Positions 1-9,821 are shown, counted from the stretch's first letter. The stretch: 64,000 nucleotides of DNA from Microglena sp. YARC (GCA_022414725.1 CM039463.1:57695837-57759836); one strand, 5' to 3'. Made by a program: numbers and translations. The notes: generated by a model from the letters alone, not told the origin.

Positions 1-566
1 TGTGTTACATGTATGTTACAGTCCAGGGGTGTACTGCTTCTGTTTTGTGCTACATGTATGTTACAGTCCAGGGGTGTACTGCTTCTGTTTTGTGTTACAT
101 GTATGTTACAGTCCAGGGGTGTACTGCTTCTGTTTTGTGTTACATGTATGTTTCAGTCCAGGGGTGTACTGCTTCTGTTTTGTGTTACGCATATGTTACA
201 GTCCAGGGGTGTACTGCTTCTGTTTTGTGTTACATGTATGTTACAGTCCAGGGGTGTACTGCTTCTGTTTTGTGTTACGCATATGTTACAGTCCAGGGGT
301 GTACTGCTTCTGTTTTGTGTTGCATGTATATTACAGTCCAGGGGTGTACTGCTTCTGTTTTGTGTTGCATGTATGTTACAGTCCAGGGGTGTACTGCTTC
401 TGTTTTGTGATACATGTATATTACAGTCCAGGGGTGTACTGCTTCTGTTTTGTGTTGCGCATATGTTACAGTCCAGGGGAGTACTGCTTCTGTTTTGTGT
501 TACGCATATGTTACAGTTCAGGAGTGTACTGCTTTTATGTGTTGCATGTATGTTACAGTCCAGGGG
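1..566. repeat. 45-bp minisatellite, about 12.5 copies
   Basis: Direct repeats of a 45-bp unit containing the core GTTACAGTCCAGGGG followed by GTACTGCTTCTGTTT run from the window edge to about 566. The unit length is a multiple of three, so every frame stays open and gives spurious long ORFs on both strands. The core is identical to the left end of a dispersed repeat (called D here) that continues at 567, so the array looks like an amplification of the D terminus plus adjacent sequence. Two decayed units recur at 14288-14375 in front of another D copy. The left end is cut by the window. Confidence 0.95.
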
Positions 567-649
567 GGAAGCCAATTAGGCTAAATGGGCTTGACCAAAC
601 TCAAATGATCAAGTTAATTATTAACTACTAGGAGGGGCAACAACAAGCA
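567..649 (+). repeat. Dispersed repeat D, copy 1
   Basis: Family D is recognised by ACAGTCCAGGGG, then AGCCAA-TAGGCTAAA-GGACTT, then AGGAGGGGCTAA and AGCACT. This copy follows directly on the minisatellite. Other copies are at 2696-2803 (-), 2903-3045 (+), 3832-3880 (-), 12073-12172 (+), 12909-13130 (+), 14376-14478 (+) and 15913-16056 (-). No coding capacity is seen. Confidence 0.75.
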
Positions 650-858
650 CTCATCCTGTTTGGACGAATGGTTCAATGGTTGAGCTCGTTGAAGCGATGA
701 AGATGCGGGGTTCAAATCTGTACGGGTGCGCTGTGGTGTTCACGGTCGCTGTCAACCGCCATGGTAGCTTTGTCCACGTAAAGTAGCAGCCTGTTCTCTA
801 CCGCCGTAAGACGGGGCTCCCTTAATACCACTCCTCACCAGGCGTTCTCGTTACTTAC
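650..858 (+). mobile_element. tRNA-derived SINE (family A), full length
   Basis: The head is tRNA-like: GGTTCAATGGTTGAGC resembles a Pol III A box and GGTTCAAATCT (about 709-719) a B box. The body runs to a conserved tail ending in TAAGACGGGGCTCCCTTAA and CACCAGGCGTT. The same tail occurs at 1133-1232 (-), 2498-2700 (-), 5285-5457 (+), 12999-13070 (-), 23835-23888 (+) and 30276-30395 (+), so this is a dispersed family. Assignment as a SINE rests on the internal promoter-like boxes and the shared tail. No target duplication was resolved. Confidence 0.75.
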
Positions 859-915
859 AAGCACTCTATGACCTGGTCCGCAGACATGCAACAGATTCTA
901 GGCAGCTCCTATAAG

Positions 916-1056
916 TAGGGATTGGCATATCATATGATGTTGACCAAATGCGAGTATGATATCACATGATATTGTGTATAAATGGTAAATTTATCCTGGT
1001 CAGACTGCCGGCATCATGTGATGACATGATATCATATGATATCATATTGCTGTCTA
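916..1056 (+). mobile_element. Palindrome-rich MITE-like element (family E), copy 1
   Basis: A 141-bp insert begins TAGGGA and ends TGTCTA, and is dense in ATCATATGAT and TGATATCA palindromes. It is absent from the duplicate block at 14480-14736, where the flanks ATAAG and ACATG are adjacent. A 4-bp TAAG/TTAG pair may be a target duplication. A second copy lies inverted at 12337-12510. Confidence 0.7.
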
Positions 1057-1132
1057 TTAGACATGTTAAAATGGAGCAGATTGTATGTAGCTTCTATAAA
1101 ATATGTTAAAATGGAGCAGATTCTAGGTAGGT

Positions 1133-1232
1133 TCTAATGGTAATGATAACGCCTGATGAGGCGTGGTGTTAAGGGAGCCCGTCGTACGCGGGTGGGGAGT
1201 GGTCTCCCACCTCAACTGGACATGGTAGCTTC
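1133..1232 (-). mobile_element. 5'-truncated SINE (family A)
   Basis: Only the conserved tail half is present, in reverse orientation (GGTAATGATAACGCC then TTAAGGGAGCCCGTCGTACG). It is absent from the duplicate block near 14640, consistent with insertion after the duplication. Confidence 0.75.
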
Positions 1233-1319
1233 TATATAACAGAAAGAACAGTGTAAGCTACGCCTTACACCCTTGTCCTTACGTGAATATCTCCCGCATT
1301 CAAAAAGAAATGCCTGCAG

Positions 1320-1379
1320 GGTAAGTGGTTCTGGAGCGAGCCCATGCCATGCGACCCCCAAGGCCTGCCATGCAGCGTT
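1320..1379 (+). pseudogene. Partial duplicate of the CDKC tail exon start
   Basis: After a CTGCAG acceptor-like site, about 60 bp encode KWFWSEPMPCDPQ, nearly the same as the start of the exon at 1457. The match then stops, and about 75 bp later the full exon begins. This is a tandem partial duplication of acceptor plus exon start. It is probably non-functional because the downstream tail is missing. Confidence 0.65.
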
Positions 1380-1456
1380 CCGATCTGATCCCACAAATTC
1401 ACAATCGCAGTGCATTGAATGAAAACCAACAATGTATGCCTACCGTGTGCCTGCAG

Positions 1457-2127
1457 GATAAGTGGTTCTGGAGCGAGCCTATGCCATGTGACCCTCAAGA
1501 CCTGCCATGCAGCGGCTCTTCCCATGAGTTCACTATGAAGAAACGAAGGCAGGAGGAGAAGGAGCGTGAGGAGCAACACCGAAACGCGTCGCACGCCGCG
1601 CACCACCACCCCCACGGCGGCCAGCACCACCACCCTCAGCAGTCCAGGGGCGGAGGAGGGGGCGGGCAGCAGCAGCAGCAGCAGCAGCAGTGGGGTGGTG
1701 GGCCTCAGGACAAGCGCCAGCGGACGCATCCCCCGCAGGGGGGTGGACCCGGGCAGGGCGCTGGCCGTGGCCCCCCTGGGGGCCAGGCGTGGGGGCAGGG
1801 TGGAGGAGGGCACCATGGGGCCCCCCAAGCCGGCAGCGCAGCGGGCGGCTACAGGGGGGGCTCCGCCCTCCCTGGCCACCTGCCACCCCCAGGGTCCTAC
1901 TCCCGGGGACCCGCCCCCTCTGGCTCCTATCCCGCCCATGGACAAGCCCCCCATGGGGGGGCCACCAGGGGCAGTACCCAGGCCAGAGCGGCTATAACAA
2001 CGCCCCCAAGCAGTACCCCCCTGGTGCAAGCACCGCTCCCCCTGGAGGCTACCCCCCTCAGCAGCAGCAACGCCCCCCATCGAACTACCCTCCACAGTCA
2101 GGGCCGTGGCAGGGCAAGAGGCAATGA
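1457..2127 (+). CDS. C-terminal exon of a CDKC-type (CDK9-like) protein kinase, probable frameshift
   Basis: After a CTGCAG acceptor the frame reads DKWFWSEPMPCDP, then SHEFTMKKRRQEEKE. Plant CDKC kinases, which phosphorylate the RNA polymerase II C-terminal domain, have this arrangement just after the kinase lobe: a Phe/Trp-Trp-x-Asp/Glu-Pro-x-Pro-Cys-Asp-Pro block followed by SHEF and a basic stretch. A low-complexity tail follows: His-rich, polyGln (about 1669-1690), then Gly/Pro-rich. The natural-looking end, with NNAPKQYPP and YPPQSGPWQGKRQ and a stop at 2125-2127, lies one frame away. The switch occurs near a G run at about 1954-1960, so there is either a one-base indel or a sequencing error. 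The kinase-domain exons are not in this window and would lie to the left. Identification is by recall of the family motif. Confidence 0.65.
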
Positions 2128-2497
2128 CAGGGTTAGATGTAACGGTTCTTTCAGTCTTTATGGCAGGGCTTATATCAGGGCCCTATACGGAGCCAACTAG
2201 GGATGTTCTTGGGGACTTCAAAATCTGCATCATGAGACGCAACTTGATTCAAATTATGTGTCTGCGATGCAACTCCCCCCCCCCCCCCCCCCCCCCCCAA
2301 ATCAGTGCACCCAGTCCCTCTGAGATGCAACAGACCCTCCAAAATCTGTGTGTCTTGTCAAGCAACTCGCAGCGTGTAGGACAACCTAGGGCCCCACATG
2401 GTGCCCACTTCTTAAAAAGTAATGATAACAGACTGCAAGATATTATATCAGATTATAGTAAGGTGTGATTGGTATATAATATGGTATATAATGTTAT
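2128..2497. other. Intergenic sequence with C24 tract
   Basis: No gene is seen. It contains an uninterrupted C24 run at 2275-2298 and AT-rich sequence near 2440-2500. Confidence 0.7.
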
Positions 2498-2700
2498 TGG
2501 TAATGATAGCACCTGGTGGGGCGTGGTTTTAAGGGTGCCCGTCTTATGGCGGTAGGGAACTGGCTGCTACTTTACCTGGACAAAGCTACCCTAGGGGTTG
2601 ACAGCGACCTCGAACACTTAAGCGCACCCGTAGTGATTCGAACCCGGCACCTTCTTCGTTCAAGGAGCTCGACCATTGAGCCATTCGTTCAAAAAGGAAT
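2498..2700 (-). mobile_element. tRNA-derived SINE (family A), near full length
   Basis: On the minus strand the head has GGCTCAATGGTCGAGC (A-box-like) and GGGTTCGAATCACTA (a good B box, about 2633-2647). The tail ends in CACCAGGTGCTATCATTACC. This is the clearest copy of the family; the head is more tRNA-like than in the copy at 650. Confidence 0.8.
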
Positions 2701-2803
2701 CCTACTTCTTAGTTTTCATCAATGCTTTTTTTAGCCCTTCCTATCAAGGTTGGGCTGGTTCCTTTAGCCTATCTGACCTACCCCTGGACTGTAACATACA
2801 TAC
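2696..2803 (-). repeat. Dispersed repeat D, copy 2 (inverted)
   Basis: Reverse-orientation D copy ending in CCCCTGGACTGTAACATAC. With the plus-strand copy at 2903-3045 it forms an inverted pair about 100 bp apart. Confidence 0.75.
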
Positions 2804-2902
2804 ATGCTTAGTTTATCCAGGTCCTTTCAATCTTTATGGCAGGGATCATAGTAGGGCACTGTTGGGTCTGTTGCTGGATTATTCGGGTCTGGCCTCCTAG
2901 TA

Positions 2903-3045
2903 TGTATGTATGTTACAGTACAGGGGTAGGCCAAATAGGCTAAAGGGACTTACCTAACCGTATAGGAAGGGCTAAAAAAGAAAAAGCACTGATGAACTGA
3001 ACCCCAAACAATCGTTTAACCTACGGGGGGCCTGGGTTCGTACTA
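2903..3045 (+). repeat. Dispersed repeat D, copy 3
   Basis: Plus-strand D copy running from GTTACAGTACAGGGGTAGG to the 3' segment AACAATCGTTTAACC and GGGTTCGTACTAC, which faintly resembles a Pol III B box. Confidence 0.75.
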
Positions 3046-3317
3046 CAGTGATGATTTCATTCTCCTAGACTGCATATTGGGTTCACACGCCCCATCTCTG
3101 CCACAAACCTGAGAATTAGGTGGCACCCTTCATCTTGAGTCATTAAATCCCCCTGTGTTGTTTAAGCATGGCGCTTCCTACCGATTCGGGTTCCCCCCCT
3201 CCTTTCCGTCTCTCTTTCGCTGGAGTCCAGCTGTGCTTAATTCTTTGATGTTGTTACTCTGGTTTGATCTCTTGCTTGTGGCGTCTTTCTGGCAGGGATC
3301 ACAGAAGGGCACTGTTT
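3046..3317. other. No recognisable feature
   Basis: Short open frames only. No splice-bounded coding segment or repeat partner was noticed. Confidence 0.5.
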
Positions 3318-3520
3318 GTCCCTGTTATAAAATTGGATGGTATGCAGGCTGTGCTGCTGTCCTTTCTCGCCAATGATTTGCTGAGTTTATAGAACGAATC
3401 CTCTCTCTTCCTGTTTGCTCCCTGTTATGAAATTGGATGGTCGGCAGGCTGTGCTGCTTTCTTGTCTTGGCAATGATTTGCTGAGTTTATGTAACGAACC
3501 CTCTCTCATTGCTTTCTTTT
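3318..3520. repeat. About 100-bp tandem duplication
   Basis: Two imperfect copies share CCTGTTAT-AAATTGGATGGT, GGCAGGCTGTGCTGCT and CAATGATTTGCTGAGTTTAT. The last motif recurs at 15257 directly before another family C element, so this sequence belongs to the flank or 5' extension of that repeat. Confidence 0.7.
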
Positions 3521-3796
3521 GGGGCTACGCATAGCAGCTTCCAGGCAGCTCCTTCCACCCATCCTTGGGCCAAGCCGGAATCTTGATAGTGTGTCTGAAA
3601 GCCAACATGGCGCATTCCAATGCAATTACATGCCCCCCTTGACTCCGTCAAGCCGCGGGCACGTTTGGAGTCCAGTAGGGCACCAGGAAAAATGTTATCA
3701 TCATCATCAGTGCAGCTGTAAGTTTTGGACTTGACCACAGTCTCTGGCTAAAGGGGCTGGATTGAAGCTCCTATGCGTAGCCCAAAAATGAAACAG
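3511..3796. mobile_element. Foldback MITE-like element (family C), copy 1
   Basis: Terminal inverted repeats: left TTTTGGGGCTACGCATAGCA, right TCCTATGCGTAGCCCAAAAA, about 290 bp apart, without coding capacity. The left arm continues as GCTTCCAGGCAGCTCC, a motif shared with 15308-15335, 15581-15598 and 33006-33020. Together these define a family of short inverted-repeat elements. Confidence 0.7.
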
Positions 3797-4559
3797 CGTG
3801 GCAGGACTAGCAGGGCCCTACCTGGTGCCTTATAGTTAAGGCTGGTCCCTTTAGCCTAACTGCCTTCCCCTGGACTATGAATTCATTCGAATAAGCAGAT
3901 CAGAACACGGTGAGCAGTGCAACGTGAGCCTTGGCGAATTTTCCATATCGCTGCCTCCAAACTGAGGCAGCCCTTGCGTGACCAGTAGGTCAATCGCACC
4001 AACCCCACCGCCCATCCGCCCACCACCTTCAGCTCGCTGAAGTCCTTGCGAGGGGGGCCCGCCCCCCAGCCTTGCTGACGTCAACGATATCGTTTATAGC
4101 GGTATCATAGCATTCAAGACCACCCCAACCCTGCCAGTGCCTTCTTCCCCCACCTCTTTTTCTAGCAAATCAGCAACCCACCTTCCCTTGTGCAATTTTC
4201 TTGGGGTCTTGCCCCCCCCCCCCCCCCCACCCCACCCCACCCCACAACTCTCGCACAACTCTCAATTGACGCGATACCCCCAAGAAACGATTTATGCATC
4301 AGAGCCTAGCGATCTGTCCCAGCTCTGGGCTGCTTTGAAGTACGCAGGAGGAAACATCGCTTCGAGCGTGCGCCACCAACATAGTCATCTCTTAAACGTG
4401 GGATGTCTCTAGATCTGTTCGGCTTCCTCCTGGGATAAGCTCGCGTGATATGGAGGGGTCTTGGTATCATTCTGTCCAGTTTTTTAGACAAGCCCAGGAT
4501 GCATGTGAGTTCTGAAGTACCTGATGTTCAGACAAAGGGTGTTACGAGTGTCTGTCAAA
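3797..4559. other. Intergenic; D fragment and C17 tract
   Basis: A minus-strand D fragment lies at about 3832-3880. A C17 run (4212-4228) followed by CCCCA repeats is present. No convincing coding exon was seen. Confidence 0.6.
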
Positions 4560-5100
4560 ATATCCACCATCTAAGCTGGTAGTGGCCTTTGGGGAGGCAT
4601 ATCACCAGCGTCATGGAGTGGGTGTGAAGGGTTGGTTGCATGGGGTTGATACCATTTTGTGTGTGCTTGAGATACATGTTGGACTAGGTGCCAGTCTTGG
4701 TGCGAGAGAATGGATGCATGCATGGAGTGGGATTGAATGGGGGTGGCTACATGGATTTGTTAACATTGTGTTTGTGCTTGAGATACGTGTTTGACTGTGG
4801 ATACCACTCTTTGTGTGCATGCAGTAGGGGTGAAGGGATGCATGCACGCAGTGGGTTTGAATGGGGGTGACTACATGGAGTTGTTAACATTGTGTCTGTG
4901 ATTGGGGTACGTGACTGTGGATACCAGTCTTTGTGTGCGTGTCGTGGGAGCGAAGGGATGCATGCATGCAGTGGGTTTGAAAGTGTTTGGCTACATGGGT
5001 TTATTGCAATTTTGTTTGTGCTTGTGGTACATGTTGGACTGTGGATACTATTATGTGTGCATGTATTGGGAGTGAAGGGATGCATGCATGCAGTGTAAGG
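4560..5100. repeat. About 120-bp tandem repeat, 4-5 copies
   Basis: Units share GGATGCATGCATG, GTGGGTTTGAATGGGGGTG, CTACATGG and TGTGGATACCA, and begin near 4610, 4710, 4832, 4951 and 5074. The overlapping ORFs on both strands are by-products of the array. Confidence 0.85.
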
Positions 5101-5284
5101 TTCTTGGCATTAGAATACAGTGGGCAGCCTAGAGTTGGCTGAAAAACATGTAAAACAAAAATGTGGGTGGGTGGGTGGGGGGGGGGGGGTCACGGGATGA
5201 GGCAACAAAAATGTAAGCAATGAAAACAATGCACCACGTTGACAGCCAGACTTAGCCCATGGCTATCCTTGAAGTATACGGAGC
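5101..5284. other. Low complexity with G13 tract
   Basis: GGGT repeats run into a G13 homopolymer (about 5177-5189). No gene is seen. Confidence 0.6.
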
Positions 5285-5457
5285 CTAGACCAGGTCGCTA
5301 AAGAATGAAGAGTCGGGGGTTCAACTCCCCCTTCGGTCGCTCTTGGCGTTGCAGGTCGTCGTCAACGGCGATGTCCAGTTGAGGTAGGAGACCGCTCCCC
5401 ACCCGCGTACGACGGGCTCCCTTAACTCCACGCCCCACCAGGCGTTATCATTACCTT
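5285..5457 (+). mobile_element. tRNA-derived SINE (family A, variant head)
   Basis: The head has GGGGGTTCAACTCCCCC (B-box-like, about 5317-5333) and a body differing from the copy at 650. The tail (CGTACGACGGGCTCCCTTAA to AGGCGTTATCATTACC) is the same, so at least two tRNA-like heads share one 3' tail. Confidence 0.75.
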
Positions 5458-6171
5458 TTTATATGGAGCCCGAACTACAGAGTAAAACACACACAAAAAG
5501 TCGCCCAACTCTTCCTATGCAGCTGCTCTACGCTAAGCTCAAAAACATGGCGATAGCAGCTTGTGGGGGTCACATAGCATGGCACATAGGGGGGGGTCCT
5601 TGGAAATGGGGTATACACAATTTGGGGATGCTATGTCCACAGCACTCACAACCCCTGATGCCCAGTTAACCCCCACCCTGCCACCCCCACCCACACCCAC
5701 ACCCACACCTGATACCCATCCACCCAACCCTGAGACCCACCTAAACTACAAATATAACTCACAGACTCAAAACATTACCTACCTCTTCCCGTGCAGATGC
5801 TCTATGCCAAGCTCAAATATATGGTGATAGAACCCACAACAATAGCACACAAACTAAAAACAAACTATAACTACAAAAGCAAATTGTGGTGTATATGGGG
5901 TGCTATGGCCACCGCGCTCCCGATTGCAAAGGACGGGGATCTGAAGTCGATGTAAAGGGATAGGGGGAGAGATTATAAGTTGGGTAGCAAAGTGCAGTGT
6001 ACTGGAAAATGCAGCATGGGTCCAAACAATTGGTGTAGATGGGGATGCCATATTCGCCGCACTCCCCATTGCAAGGGACGGGGATCTGAAGTTGTTAAGG
6101 GATGGGGAGAGATATTAGCAGCTGGTTAGTAATTGATTTGGATTGTTACATGTTTGTAACAATCTTCATGG
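5458..6171. repeat. Diverged duplicated blocks of unknown nature
   Basis: Two blocks are each repeated. TATGCAGCTGCTCTACGC with AAGCTCAAAAACATGG (about 5515) recurs as a variant near 5795. The sequence around GGACGGGGATCTGAAG (about 5931) recurs near 6077 with its flanks. The first block looks like an acceptor plus exon start (LLYAKLKNM / MLYAKLKYM), but no gene could be built from it. Confidence 0.55.
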
Positions 6172-6352
6172 AGGCGGGAGCCCCAGGGTTACCCCATTGT
6201 CCGTTTGTACGACCGACCGACCCCCCGAGACGAAGCCTGACACGTCAGCCAACTGTCTCGTAACTAGCTCGCTTCCGTTGCCACCTGTCGCTCCGTCGCA
6301 AACACTTTCCGCCAATTTTAGCGTCGCTTGCGACGCTGCATAGAACTTGTTC
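6172..6352 (+). mobile_element. Hairpin-bounded dispersed repeat (family B), copy 1
   Basis: About 200-bp family. The 5' end is truncated here (GGCGGGAGCCCC). The body has CGAAGCCTGACACGTCAGCC, CGCTTCCGTTGCCACCTGTC and a 3' hairpin GCGTCGC-TT-GCGACGC followed by TGCATAGAACTTG. Copies at 7413-7622, 24224-24432 and 26541-26736 share all three blocks. No coding capacity. Confidence 0.8.
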
Positions 6353-6672
6353 AGTCAACTCTGGACTGCTCACTGTCTCCCACTTCCAAGTCTCCCCATG
6401 CAAACCCTCGTAAAACAGGAAGCATACTAAGCGGATTAGACAGTTTAAAGAATTGTCCAGATCAGAGCTGAGAAGTAAGGTACAGTGTAAAGGAAAATGC
6501 AATATATGAGTGGGGTAAAACACTCATTACATTAAAATGAAGTAAATACGCAGGAGGTATCATTTTCTGCCAAAATTTGATTCAAGCGGATCGATTTATT
6601 CCAAGTACAGAAAGTATATGACATGAATATTTACGTTGTTTTAGCATTTTTTAGATTCTTCCGAGCACCTCA

Positions 6673-6726
<54 letters not shown>

Positions 6727-7412
6727 GGGGTCAGTGAAGATAGACGTACTCAAGAATCCAAGATGCACTAGAATGGACGCCTTGCATCCTGAATATCTGT
6801 TCCAGTACATTGGATTGAGTACTCACTTGGCAAGACATCGTGCTGAATGAGTGCTCGCGTCCTCGCCTGCTCCGTTCTTATCGAGGAGGAAAGTCTGTTT
6901 GATGGTCCTGACCCTCTTAAGGTTGCGCGTTTGACAGGTTAGGTAGACGATGACTAGGACTGCTTCTTTAATTTATGGCGCAGTTAGTTACAAGATGCTG
7001 CCTTGGCTGACGAGGTTGACCGACTCCAGGCTGGAGTGGTCACTCAGGTGGGGACTTTGGACCTGGGCCAGACTGCCCGCTGCACATTGAACCAAAGCTG
7101 CGTGCCTTGAGTTCCTTCACCTTCTGATCGAAGCAAGAGGCCGTGAAAGCGTGCATTGAAAAAGTTCGCAGTTGTTCTTCGGTATGGCTAAATGCCAAAC
7201 CTGCGTCTCCAAATCGGCGACGGCTCACCCAATACTGTGGTGTGCACACAGTGTTGTAACATCCCAATTGTAACTTCCCACTTCACAGTACAAAGCGCAG
7301 TTTATCTTTTTGAAGTGTGCTAAAGCGCTGGCCAATTTGGTTGATGGAAGTACCCTGCTTAAAACGGTGTGTGGCACTTCTTCTAGAGCCAAAGTACCTG
7401 GAGGGGATTTTT
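6353..7412. other. Intergenic; GT microsatellite and G tract
   Basis: A (GT)n array (about 6675-6709) runs straight into a G tract (about 6710-6730). Around 6990-7200 there are exon-like stretches, for example DAALADEVDRLQAG, but stops break every frame and no family was recognised. Confidence 0.5.
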
Positions 7413-7622
7413 GGCGGAGCCCCCCCTTCTGGGGGGCGGGAGCCCCCAGTGTTACCCATTTGTCCGTTCGACCGACCATCCATCCATCCATCTGACCGCG
7501 ATGAAGCCTGACACGTCAGCCAACGGTCTCGTAACTAATTCGCTTCCGTTGCCACCTGTCGCTCCCTCGCGATCACTCTCCGCCATTTTTTTGCGTCGCA
7601 GGCGACGCTGCATAGAACTGGT
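7413..7622 (+). mobile_element. Hairpin-bounded dispersed repeat (family B), full-length copy
   Basis: It begins with a C7-TTCT-G6 hairpin (GCCCCCCC TTCT GGGGGGC) and ends with GCGTCGC-AG-GCGACGC then TGCATAGAAC. It is the best full-length representative of family B. Confidence 0.8.
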
Positions 7623-8099
7623 CAAATGAAAAATCCTTTTTATTGATTGAAAATATTTTGGCGCTCATTAAAACAAGAAAAATGATTATTACACACACGC
7701 CTGATTACAGAATGTCATGACATGCAGGTCATGGGGGTAATAGGCACCCCGCACCTGCCTGGCCCAGACGAATCGTCAACCAGTCAACCATTCACCGAAG
7801 CAGGATCCTCCAGCGTCAACACATCTAACAGACCCCAGGCTGTAGGGGAGAATAAAGGTGAGGAGCTTTTTTCCCCACTACCAGTAGGGATCCCTACCTG
7901 GGACCCTGTTTTGGCCAAACCTCCCGCTACCCCGAGACTCAAATTTCAGCCCCGCCCCTCGTACCCCCCGGCCTGGGCATTCGAGCCGCCTACCCAAATT
8001 GCTACCAGGAGCCCAACCTTGAAAGACACAAAATCCCTGATCTCTACCAGAAGACCCTCTTTCTGAAACAAAAGAGCACTCTGGTGAGAAGAAGGAGCT
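7623..8099 (+). other. Unrecognised open frame 7722-8066
   Basis: A 114-codon Pro/Ser-rich frame is open, but there is no recognisable domain, no clear splice sites and no homologue elsewhere in the window. It may be chance. Confidence 0.25.
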
Positions 8100-8545
8100 T
8101 GTTTAGCTCTGTTTGTCTTCTTGGCTAGGAGCAGCAGCTAGTTGGCAGCTTCCTCACAGGTTCATTTTGGGCTACGCGTAGCAGCTTCCTCCTAGCTTCC
8201 TTAGCCAGCAATTGAGCCAAGCCCTTAGATTACCGCTGCTTTGGAATGCCTGCCGTGCCAGCTTTCAGACGCACTAGCTAGCTTCAGGTAGACAAAAACA
8301 ACTGTGAGCTCCGGGGCCAGCCAGTGGCATAAGCCCGCAGATCTAAGCAGTGCTGCCCAGTTGAAACGTGCAGATTCCAGATGCATTAATGTGGTAAACA
8401 AATACTACAAGTACCAGACTTTCCCATACCTTGCAATACTTTCCCCCCCCAGGCGATATTGGTTACACTTACCTTGCTTTCGGTGTGACTGAACCACATC
8501 CCACATAGGCTGCCTAGAGGCCACAACAAGTAGCTGAAAATAAAA
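8100..8545. repeat. Family C-related repeat block
   Basis: It contains GGGCTACGCGTAGCAGCTTC, GCCAGC-TTGAGCCAAGCCC, TTGGAATGCCTGCC and, inverted at the right, TAGGCTGCCTAGAGG and AAGTAGCTGAAAAT. These match pieces of the elements at 3511, 15558 and 33003. Probably a decayed or composite copy. Confidence 0.55.
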
Positions 8546-9040
8546 ACAAGGCTGCTTTTCTTCATCTCTCAAACTCTTTTCTATGCATTGAACATTCTCA
8601 ATAGTCTCGAGACCAACCTCAATGGATAGGCCTTTAAAAACCCTGGATATGCGCATTATTAGACACCATGACACTAAGTGATGGAGCCGGGGGGGGGGGG
8701 GGGGGTCTGCAGATGGGTGCCTTAACACTTTTTGGGATGGTGTATTTCACTTCCCCCCCCCCCCCTCCCCTTGCTGTTTTTCTTCATCTCTTAACCCATA
8801 ACACAACTGTGGACTATTAGTCGTTTGATAATTAAGTGACTATACACTGATAATTCTGACATTTTGGCCTGAGAAAAAGGAATTCTGAGAATTTCTGAGA
8901 ATTCTTAGAATTGTTGGAATTTGGCTGAAAAAGTGGAGGGACAAACTATGAGACTCAAATCCAAATAACCATAAGAATTGCTATAACATGGACTTGGTAC
9001 CAACATGGCCCCCGCAGCACCACACCACACAATAGAACAC
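8546..9040. other. Intergenic; G and C tracts
   Basis: A G run of about 17 lies at 8689-8705 and a C-rich run at 8753-8770. No gene is seen. Confidence 0.6.
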
Positions 9041-9235
9041 CTCCACTCCACTCCAAATTGAGCCATATCAAACCATACCAAACCATACCAAACCATACCA
9101 AACTATACCAAACCATACCAACCATACCAAACCATACCAAACCATACCAAACAACGAACAACAAACAACGAACAACACACAACAATGTACAATAACTAAC
9201 AACAACAACAACAACAATAATAACTAACATTAACT
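9041..9235. repeat. AAACCATACC decamer array and AAC-rich tract
   Basis: About eight copies of a 10-bp unit (AAACCATACC) are followed by AACAACAA-type simple sequence. It lies directly upstream of the exon at 9254. Confidence 0.9.
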
Positions 9236-9253
9236 CTCCTTCACCTCAGCTAG

Positions 9254-9347
9254 GACTCGTGTGAGCGGAATTTGACCACCTGACTTGAAAGGTGAAGGGG
9301 TAGTAACACTGGAGGAGGCTCGGGAGAAAGTTGCTGCTCTCATCGAG
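9254..9347 (+). pseudogene. REXO4-like exonuclease, exon with premature TGA
   Basis: After an AG the frame reads TRVSGI, then TGA (9273-9275), then PPDLKGEG and LEEAREKVAALIE, and ends at a GTAATT donor. In REXO4/Rex4 DEDDh 3'-5' exonucleases, which act in rRNA processing, an Arg follows the TRVSGI-type motif, so the TGA looks like a CGA-to-TGA change. The next recognisable piece is the exon at 9822. Either the gene is dead or this site is polymorphic or edited. The first catalytic (DCEMVG-type) exon was not found upstream. Confidence 0.65.
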
Positions 9348-9821
9348 GTAATTATTTGCCGGTGGATTCGAATTTTATATTTTGGATACAATTTGAATTT
9401 GAATCAGGAATCAGCAGGGCAGCCTTAGTGAAGCACTTCAGATTGCCTTGGTGTATCTAACGATTTGAGTGCAGAGTGCGTACACATTTGATGGGACTGA
9501 GTGTGTGTGTGTTTGTGGTGGTGTGTGGGGGTTAGAGCCTATGTTTAGGGTTTGTTTTGGTTTCCCAGAAGCTGCTGTCCGTAGCCAAAACGAAAAGATA
9601 TGGGCCTGAAAGTCACTCTTTCATGGATGTTGCTTACACAGACCCACACGCAAACTCATGATCTCAAAACAAACCCCAAACCCCAAACCAAATATCTACC
9701 CCCCCCACACCACCAATACCCATACCCAGCCCCGTCCCCCCCACCCCCAACTACTATCACCACCTCACACACGCATCACCACACACACTCACACCTCCGC
9801 CCCTTCTTTTCAACATTGCAG

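Larger units (their letters stand above)
868..1310 (+). repeat. Segmental duplicate block (pairs with 14480-14736)
   Basis: The background sequence (AGCAGATTCTA and TAGCTTCTATAAA repeated a few times, then the stretch leading to CTACGCC and the CDKC exon) matches 14480-14736. Relative to that copy, this one has two extra pieces, a palindromic element at 916-1056 and a SINE fragment at 1133-1232. The partner therefore serves as an empty site for both insertions. Confidence 0.7.

Noticed and set aside
2..631. 209-codon and overlapping Cys/Tyr-rich ORFs
   Set aside because: They are the translation of a 45-bp tandem repeat; unit length divisible by three keeps all frames open.
6990..7210. Host exon cluster
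   Set aside because: Coding-like composition but stops in all frames and no recognised family.
9273..9275. Alternative genetic code with TGA as sense
   Set aside because: Other frames in the window use TGA as a normal stop (for example 25876-25878), and a CGA-to-TGA change is simpler.
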